Shown here piece by piece: positions 28,213-32,726 of a DNA stretch of 32,726 bases. The notes beneath the pieces were generated by a model. That model saw only the letters and a list, made by a program, of their open reading frames with translations, was not told the DNA's origin and did no database searches. The position numbers and the translations under genes are program-made. Source of the DNA: Mycobacteriales bacterium (GTDB taxonomy: Bacteria > Actinomycetota > Actinomycetes > Mycobacteriales > CADCTP01); NCBI GenBank assembly GCA_035995165.1, contig DASYKU010000141.1:1-32726 (forward strand), given 5' to 3'. Every line of letters starts with the position of its first letter. Positions within the stretch are counted from its first letter, which is position 1.

Positions 28213-28500
28213 CCGGGCCCGGCCGGGAGAATCCGGTTCCGACCCGACACCTTGGCCTCGTACAGGGCGGCGTCGGCGCGCGACACCTGGAGCTCGGAAC
28301 TGTCGGACGGCCCGGCCGCGCAGCCGCCGCTGACCGTGATCGGATCGGCGTCCCGTCCACGACGACCGGGCTCGCGGCGATGGCGCCGCGGATCCTCTCC
28401 GCGACTGTGAGCACCGCGGCGGAGTCGGCCCCGGGCAGCACGACCAGGAACTCCCCGCCACCCCAGCGGCCGGTGCGCGACGAAGAAGTCTCATTGTCCA
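28209..28500 (-). pseudogene. Decayed diguanylate cyclase (GGDEF) C-terminal fragment
   Basis: Minus-strand sequence from about 28480 reads RWGGGEFLVVLPGADSAAV and then VAERIRGAIAASPVVVDGTPI, clearly the GGDEF half-site region. The signature is GGGEF, with the metal-binding acidic residue replaced by Gly. After GTPI the frame breaks; another frame then reads TVSGGCAAG and ADAALYEAKVSGRNRI to TAG 28209-28211, the normal end of a GGDEF domain. The break coincides with a 5-bp tandem duplication (ATCGG twice, 28339-28348); deleting one copy restores GTPITVSGG. The N-terminal half and any sensor domain are missing. It cannot make an active cyclase. Confidence 0.85.
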
Positions 28501-28932
28501 CTGTGGACCGAGAGCTGGCCGCCGAACGGTTCCGGGCCACCTGGCTGGAGCTCGACGTCCGAGGCAGGCGGAGGGCCCGGGTCACGCCGTCCAGCGACCG
28601 TGCCGTGTCCGACAGTTCCGTTCGCAGGCCGGTCACCGCGCCGGCCACCGGACTCAGCAGCGGCCAGCCGCCACACGGGGTCGTCGGGGATGGCGCGAGC
28701 CCGTCGGGCGTGACCCTGCACGGACCCAGCGCGGTCCTCGCGCCGACGTGTCCTGCGGGCAGCTTGGTACGGACGGTCGCGACGTCACCGCGAGCGTCCA
28801 CCAGTTCCCGCTGCGCCTGTACCCCGCGGACCGCGAGCCAGCAGGCGCTGCGGAGGAGCAGAGTCGGCCGGCCGAGCGTGCCTCGCACCACCAGTAGTCG
28901 CGAACGCCGTCGTCCCGCCGCCGCCCGTCCCG
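28501..28932. other. Gene-free debris between two pseudogene fragments
   Basis: No frame gives a recognisable protein. A short plus-strand stretch ending at a stop near 28904 (VTASVHQFPLRLYPADREP) has coding-like third-position bias but no start, and may be another relic. A 17-base sequence also present in guaA lies at 28496-28512, where recognisable GGDEF homology ends. Confidence 0.4.
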
Positions 28933-29139
28933 CAGGGCCCGCGGCGGCCGCTGCTGCGCGACGAACGCGAAGGTGGCGTCCCGGTCACGGGGGTCGAGTT
29001 CGTCCGAGCCGCGGCCGACGAGGTCGCTGAAGCCCGAGGCGGCCAGATGCCGCCAGACCGCTGATCCGACCAGTCCCCGGTGCCCCGCCACGTACGCGCG
29101 GGCAGCCCGGTCGACCGGTGCCCCGTTCCCCCCGTGCAC
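28933..29139 (-). pseudogene. N-terminal fragment of a GDP-L-fucose synthase-like NAD-dependent epimerase
   Basis: About 69 codons from GTG 29139 read ARAYVAGHRGLVGSAVWRHL followed by a segment ending SDELDPRDRDATFAFVAQQRP. This is the Rossmann dinucleotide motif (AGHRGLVGS) and the LDL-type strand seen at the start of GDP-fucose synthases. Homology stops after QQRP; the catalytic Ser/Tyr/Lys and the rest of the roughly 310-residue enzyme are absent. Codon bias is still good in the fragment, so the loss may be fairly recent. It lies 68 bp downstream of the glmS stop on the same strand. Confidence 0.7.
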
Positions 29140-29207
29140 ACGGCGACGCTATGACCACGAGAGTGAGAATCTCGGTTCTGACCGGGGCCCGGCCGCCCCG
29201 CGACGGC

Positions 29208-31058
29208 CTATTCGACCGTCACGGACTTGGCCAGGTTGCGCGGCTTGTCCACGTCGTACCCGCGGGCCTGGGCGATCTCGGCCGCCAGCACCTGCAGCGG
29301 GACGGTCGTGACGAGCGGGGACAGCAGCGTCGGGGTCTGCGGCACCTCGATGAGATGGTGCGCGTACGGCCGGACCGCGGTGTCGCCCTCCTCGGCGATG
29401 ACGATCGTGCGCGCGCCCCGGGCCCGGATCTCCTGGATGTTGGACAGCAGCTTGGAGTGCAGCACCGGGCGCCCGCGCGGCGACGGCATCACCACGACCA
29501 CCGGCAGCCCGTCCTCGATCAGCGCGATCGGCCCGTGCTTGAGCTCGCCGGCCGGGAACCCCTCCGCATGCATGTACGCCAGCTCCTTGAGCTTGAGCGC
29601 ACCCTCCAGCGCGACCGGGTAACCCACGTGCCGGCCAAGGAACAGCACGGCTTTGGACCCGGCGATGTCCCGGGCCAGCTCCCGCACCGGCTCGACCACG
29701 TCGAGGGTCTGCCGGATCAGCTCCGGCATCGCCTCCAGCGCGGCGAACTCGCGGGCCACCTCGTCGCCGTACTTGGTGCCCTTGGCGCCGGCCAGCGCGA
29801 GCCCGACCAGCTGGGTCGCGGCCACCTGGGCCAGGAACGTCTTGGTCGACGCGACCCCGATCTCGGGTCCGGCCCGGGTGTAGAGCACCGCGTCGGACTC
29901 CCGCGGGATCTGCGCGCCGTTGGTGTTGCAGACCGCGAGCACCCGCGCCTTCTGCTCCCGCGCGTGCCGGATCGCCTCCAGGGTGTCCATCGTCTCGCCG
30001 CTCTGCGAGATCGCGACGACCAGCGTGTCCCGGTCCAGCACCGGGTCGCGGTAGCGGAACTCCGAGGCCATCTCCACCTCGACCGGCACCCGCGTCCAGT
30101 GCTCGATCGCGTACTTCGCGATCAGTCCGGAGTGGTACGCGGTGCCGCAGGCGACCACGAACACCTTGTCCACGTCCCGCAGTTCCTGGGCGTCCAGCCG
30201 CTGCTCGTCGAGCACGATCCGGCCGTCCACGAACCGGCCCAGCAGTGTGTCCGCGACCGCCGCCGGCTGCTCCTGGATCTCCTTGAGCATGAAGTAGTCG
30301 AAGCCGCCCTTCTCGGCGGCGGCCAGGTCCCAGTCGACCCGGAACGGCGACACCTCGACGGCGTTGCCGGCGAAGTCGGTCACCTCGTACCCGTCCCGGG
30401 TGATCTCGACGATCTGGTCCTGGCCCAGCTCGACCGCGTCCCGGGTGTGCTCGACGAACGCGGCCACGTCGCTGGCCAGGAACGTCTCGCCCGGGCCGAC
30501 GCCGAGCACCAGCGGCGAGTTGCGGCGGGCGGCGACCAGCCGGTCCGGGTGATCCTGGTGCGCGACGACGAGCGTGAACGCGCCGTCCAGCCGGCGGCAC
30601 ACCTGCCGTAGCGCCTCGGCCAGGTCGTCACCGGCGGCCGGGAGCGCGGCGGCGAGCAGGTGGGCGACGATCTCGGTGTCGGTCTCGCTGCGCAGCTCGA
30701 CGCCGGCGGCCTCCAGCTCCGCCCGCAGCGGCGCGAAGTTCTCGATGATCCCGTTGTGGATCACCGCGACCCGGCCGGCCGAGTCCAGGTGCGGATGCGC
30801 GTTGCGATCGGTCGGCGCGCCGTGGGTGGCCCAGCGGGTGTGCCCGATGCCGGTCGTCCCCACGATGCCGGTCGGGTGGTCCGACGCGATCGCCTTGTCC
30901 AGGTTCTCGATCCGGCCGGCCCGCTTCTCGACCACCAGCTCGCCGTCGAGCACCGCGATGCCCGAGGAGTCGTAGCCGCGATACTCCAGCCGGCGCAGGC
31001 CCGCCAGCACGACGTCCACCGCCTGCTTCGACCCGACGTAGCCCACGATCCCGCACAT
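29208..31058 (-). CDS. glmS: Glutamine–fructose-6-phosphate aminotransferase (isomerising)
   Basis: Makes glucosamine-6-phosphate from fructose-6-phosphate and glutamine, the first step toward UDP-GlcNAc for the cell wall. The 616-residue protein begins MCGIVGYVG, so Cys2 becomes the N-terminal nucleophile. The glutaminase half has RRLEYRGYDSSGIAV and HTRWATHG. Two SIS sugar-isomerase domains follow (SQSGETMDT, STKTFLAQ). It ends DKPRNLAKSVTVE, the conserved C-terminus with the isomerase Lys. Length is normal. The ATG at 31058 has no Shine-Dalgarno but has TATCCT seven bases upstream, so it is probably leaderless. No glmS ribozyme is expected in this phylum and none was seen. Debris flanks it on both sides. 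Confidence 0.97.
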   Translation of the reverse strand: MCGIVGYVGSKQAVDVVLAGLRRLEYRGYDSSGIAVLDGELVVEKRAGRIENLDKAIASDHPTGIVGTTGIGHTRWATHGAPTDRNAHPHLDSAGRVAVIHNGIIENFAPLRAELEAAGVELRSETDTEIVAHLLAAALPAAGDDLAEALRQVCRRLDGAFTLVVAHQDHPDRLVAARRNSPLVLGVGPGETFLASDVAAFVEHTRDAVELGQDQIVEITRDGYEVTDFAGNAVEVSPFRVDWDLAAAEKGGFDYFMLKEIQEQPAAVADTLLGRFVDGRIVLDEQRLDAQELRDVDKVFVVACGTAYHSGLIAKYAIEHWTRVPVEVEMASEFRYRDPVLDRDTLVVAISQSGETMDTLEAIRHAREQKARVLAVCNTNGAQIPRESDAVLYTRAGPEIGVASTKTFLAQVAATQLVGLALAGAKGTKYGDEVAREFAALEAMPELIRQTLDVVEPVRELARDIAGSKAVLFLGRHVGYPVALEGALKLKELAYMHAEGFPAGELKHGPIALIEDGLPVVVVMPSPRGRPVLHSKLLSNIQEIRARGARTIVIAEEGDTAVRPYAHHLIEVPQTPTLLSPLVTTVPLQVLAAEIAQARGYDVDKPRNLAKSVTVE

Positions 31059-31071
31059 GCGCAGCAGGATA
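31059..31071 (-). promoter_or_regulatory. Candidate -10 box for leaderless glmS transcript
   Basis: On the minus strand TATCCT (31066-31071) is followed by GCTGCGC and the glmS ATG. The same bases on the plus strand include AGGA, which sits like a Shine-Dalgarno for the truncated regulator starting at 31077. Confidence 0.5.
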
Positions 31072-31076
31072 CGGGA

Positions 31077-31607
31077 GTGCACCTGTTGCCCGGGCTGGAC
31101 GGCTGGCAGGTGCTCGACCGCGTCCGCGACCTGTCCGACCTGCCGGTGCTGCTGCCGACCGCGCACGGGGCCGAGGCGGAGAAGGTGCGCGGGCTGCGGG
31201 CCGGCGCCGACGACTACCTCACCAGGCCGTACGGGAACGCGGAGCTGGTGGCCCGGGTGCACGCGCTGCTGCGCCGCAGCGCGTCCGCCGCCCCGCCCCC
31301 GGACGTGTACGACGACGACCTCATGCGGCTCGACCCGAACGCCCGCACGGTGCTGGTCGACGGCGCCGACGTACGGCTGTCGCCGACGGAGTTCCGGCTG
31401 CTTGCGGTGCTCGCCCGCAACAGCGGCCAGGTGCTCACCCCGGCCCAGCTGCTGGACCGGGTCTGGGGCGACCCGACCGGGATCGGGCCGGAGCGGGTGA
31501 AGTTCGCGGTGCTGCGGCTGCGCCGCCGGCTCGGCTGGGCCGACCCGGAGTCCTCGCCGATCCAGTCGGTAAGCGGGATCGGCTACCGCTACCGGCCCAC
31601 CGCATGA
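31077..31607 (+). pseudogene. OmpR-family response regulator lacking the first half of its receiver domain
   Basis: From GTG 31077 the product (176 residues) begins VHLLPGLDGWQVLDRVRDL, which aligns just after the phosphoacceptor Asp of a receiver domain. The acidic pair and the phosphorylation site are missing. The rest is intact: PTAHGAEAEKVRGLRAGADD, Lys replaced by Arg in YLTRPYG, and a complete winged-helix DNA-binding domain (SPTEFRLLAVLARNSGQVLT, then SVSGIGYRYRPTA). The truncation point coincides with the glmS start, 18 bp away, leaving no room for its own promoter. It could still bind DNA constitutively if expressed (AGGA lies upstream), but I consider it a remnant. Confidence 0.8.
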
Positions 31608-31690
31608 CCGCACCGGACGAGGCGCTGGCGGTGCTGGTCGCGAACCTCACCCAGGGCGTGCTGTACGAGGACCACCGGCACACCGGCGGG
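31604..31690 (+). pseudogene. Short relic coupled to the truncated regulator
   Basis: An ATG overlapping the regulator stop (ATGA) opens a frame reading MTAPDEALAVLVANLTQGVL and YEDHRH, then losing protein-like character near 31690, just before the glmM stop at 31719. The N-terminus faintly recalls DUF4194 proteins (MksE/JetB condensin subunits), which have a similar LLxGVLYRxDH segment, but 29 residues are too few to decide. Both this and the regulator appear to be the surviving piece of a plus-strand operon inserted between glmS and glmM. Confidence 0.3.
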
Positions 31691-31718
31691 CGGGCTCTCG
31701 CTCGTCCGGCCCGGCGGC

Positions 31719-32726
31719 TCAGCTGGCGGCGACCGCGGTGGCGACGCGGTGGGCGATCGCGTCGGCGCTGTCCTGCGTCGGCGCCTCGACCATGACCCGC
31801 ACGATCTGCTCGGTGCCGGACGGGCGCAGCAGCACCCGGCCGTCGTCGCCGAGCTCGGCCGCGGCGGCCTCCACGGCGGCGACCACGGCCGGCGCCGTCG
31901 CCACCCGGGCCCGGTCCGCGACCGGCACGTTGATCAGCACCTGCGGCAGCCGCTGCACGACCGCGGCCAGCTCGGCCAGCGGGACCCCGGCGCCGGCCAC
32001 CCGGCCGAGCAGCTGCAGTGCGGTGAGCAGCCCGTCGCCGGTGGTGGCGCGGTCGGCGAAGACCACGTGCCCGCTCTGCTCGCCACCGAGGGACAGGTCG
32101 TGCTCGCGCAGCGCCTCCAGCACGTACCGGTCGCCGACCGGGGTGGTGAGCAGCCGGATGCCGGCGTCGCGCATCGCGTGGTGCAACCCGAGGTTGCTCA
32201 TCACGGTCACCACGAGCGTGTCGGACCGCAGCCCGCCCTGCTCCCGCAGCGCCAGCGCGCAGATCGCGAGGATCGCGTCACCGTCGACGACCGAGCCGTC
32301 CGCGCAGACCGCCAGGCAGCGGTCGGCGTCCCCGTCGAGCGCCACCCCGACGTCCGCGCCGGACTCCCGCACCGCCTGGACCAGCCCGGCCAGGTGGGTG
32401 GAGCCGACGCCGTCGTTGATGTTCTCGCCGTCCGGGCCGGCCGCGATCGCGATCACCTCGGCGCCGGCCCGGGCCAGCACGGCCGGGCCGACGACGGACG
32501 CGGCGCCGTGCGCGCAGTCGACGACGACCCGCACCCCGTCCAGCTTGTGCGGGAGGGTGGCGAGCAGATGCTCCCCGTACCGCTCGGCGGCATCGGGGAG
32601 GTCCCGCAGCCGGCCGACCGCGGCCCCGGTCGGCCGGGTCCAGCTCTCGCCGATCCGGGACTCGATCTCGTCCTCGACGGTGTCGGCCAGCTTGAACCCG
32701 CCCCGCGCGAAGAGCTTGATCCCGTT
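31719..32726 (-). CDS. glmM: Phosphoglucosamine mutase, N-terminus outside the window
   Basis: Converts glucosamine-6-phosphate to glucosamine-1-phosphate, the step after GlmS. The visible 335 residues run to the window edge. They begin [19 protein letters not shown], just after the catalytic-serine loop, so about 110 residues including the phosphoserine are missing. The metal loop DGDADRC, the sugar-binding GEQSGH and the C-terminal phosphate loop LRPSGTE are all present. Sequence and length match the bacterial GlmM group rather than phosphoglucomutase. It lies upstream of glmS on the same strand but is separated from it by 660 bp of plus-strand remnants. Confidence 0.96.
   Translation of the reverse strand, partial: NGIKLFARGGFKLADTVEDEIESRIGESWTRPTGAAVGRLRDLPDAAERYGEHLLATLPHKLDGVRVVVDCAHGAASVVGPAVLARAGAEVIAIAAGPDGENINDGVGSTHLAGLVQAVRESGADVGVALDGDADRCLAVCADGSVVDGDAILAICALALREQGGLRSDTLVVTVMSNLGLHHAMRDAGIRLLTTPVGDRYVLEALREHDLSLGGEQSGHVVFADRATTGDGLLTALQLLGRVAGAGVPLAELAAVVQRLPQVLINVPVADRARVATAPAVVAAVEAAAAELGDDGRVLLRPSGTEQIVRVMVEAPTQDSADAIAHRVATAVAAS

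Noticed and set aside
28380-29030. 216-codon plus-strand open frame across the debris region
   Set aside because: Ser/Arg/Pro/Ala-rich with no domain; the minus strand carries recognisable GGDEF and epimerase pieces.
29183-29220. Terminator downstream of glmS
   Set aside because: Only 5-bp arms (GGGGC/GCCCC and GACGG/CCGTC) are present, too weak to list in such GC-rich sequence.

Overview
The window is very GC-rich, has strong G/C bias at third codon positions, uses many GTG starts, and carries gene families typical of actinomycetes (SigE-type ECF sigma factor, PspC-fused sensor kinase, DUF6458 membrane protein, alr–hydrolase order, group III-like poly-HAMP kinase). I read it as a chromosomal segment of a high-GC actinobacterium. 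I cannot name the genus from sequence alone. No tRNA, rRNA, CRISPR array, transposase, integrase or phage gene was seen.

Layout. Positions 1-3007: tail of a sensor-kinase-like gene with a frame break, then a CorA transporter and a small DUF6458 protein (minus), divergent from guaA (plus). 3024-6512: two minus-strand envelope genes, a HAF-like secreted protein and a large disordered membrane protein with a SHOCT-like N-terminus. 6613-10487: a cell-envelope stress module. A PspC/LiaF-like membrane protein plus a small membrane protein (minus) are divergent from a PspC-fused histidine kinase and a NarL-type regulator (plus), resembling EsrISR/LiaFSR three-component systems. 10531-13232: an ECF sigma factor coupled to a membrane partner, a RimI-like acetyltransferase and a lipoprotein. 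13225-19141: a minus-strand run alr – alpha/beta hydrolase – family 4 uracil-DNA glycosylase – a 998-residue beta-propeller/Ras-like GTPase/COR-like/TIR protein. 19847-22885: a serine hydrolase, a short DUF1801 protein and nnr (NAD(P)HX repair). 23101-28212: a soluble poly-HAMP hybrid kinase, a receiver protein and a small unknown protein. 28209-31700: glmS flanked on both sides by gene debris (GGDEF, GDP-fucose-synthase-like, an N-truncated response regulator and a short coupled relic). 31719-end: glmM, whose N-terminus lies outside the window.

Housekeeping themes are cell-wall precursor supply (alr, glmS, glmM), purine synthesis (guaA) and metabolite repair (nnr), interleaved with three signalling modules. 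The strongest candidate for an undescribed system is the propeller–GTPase–TIR protein. It combines a sensor, a nucleotide switch and a probable NAD-cleaving effector in one chain, 13 bp downstream of a DNA-repair glycosylase.

Two recurring sequence patterns deserve attention. Perfect or near-perfect hairpins at three ends of convergent genes have a TAG stop codon in the loop. Four genes have a TANNNT box 6-7 bases before the start codon and no Shine-Dalgarno sequence, which suggests leaderless mRNAs.
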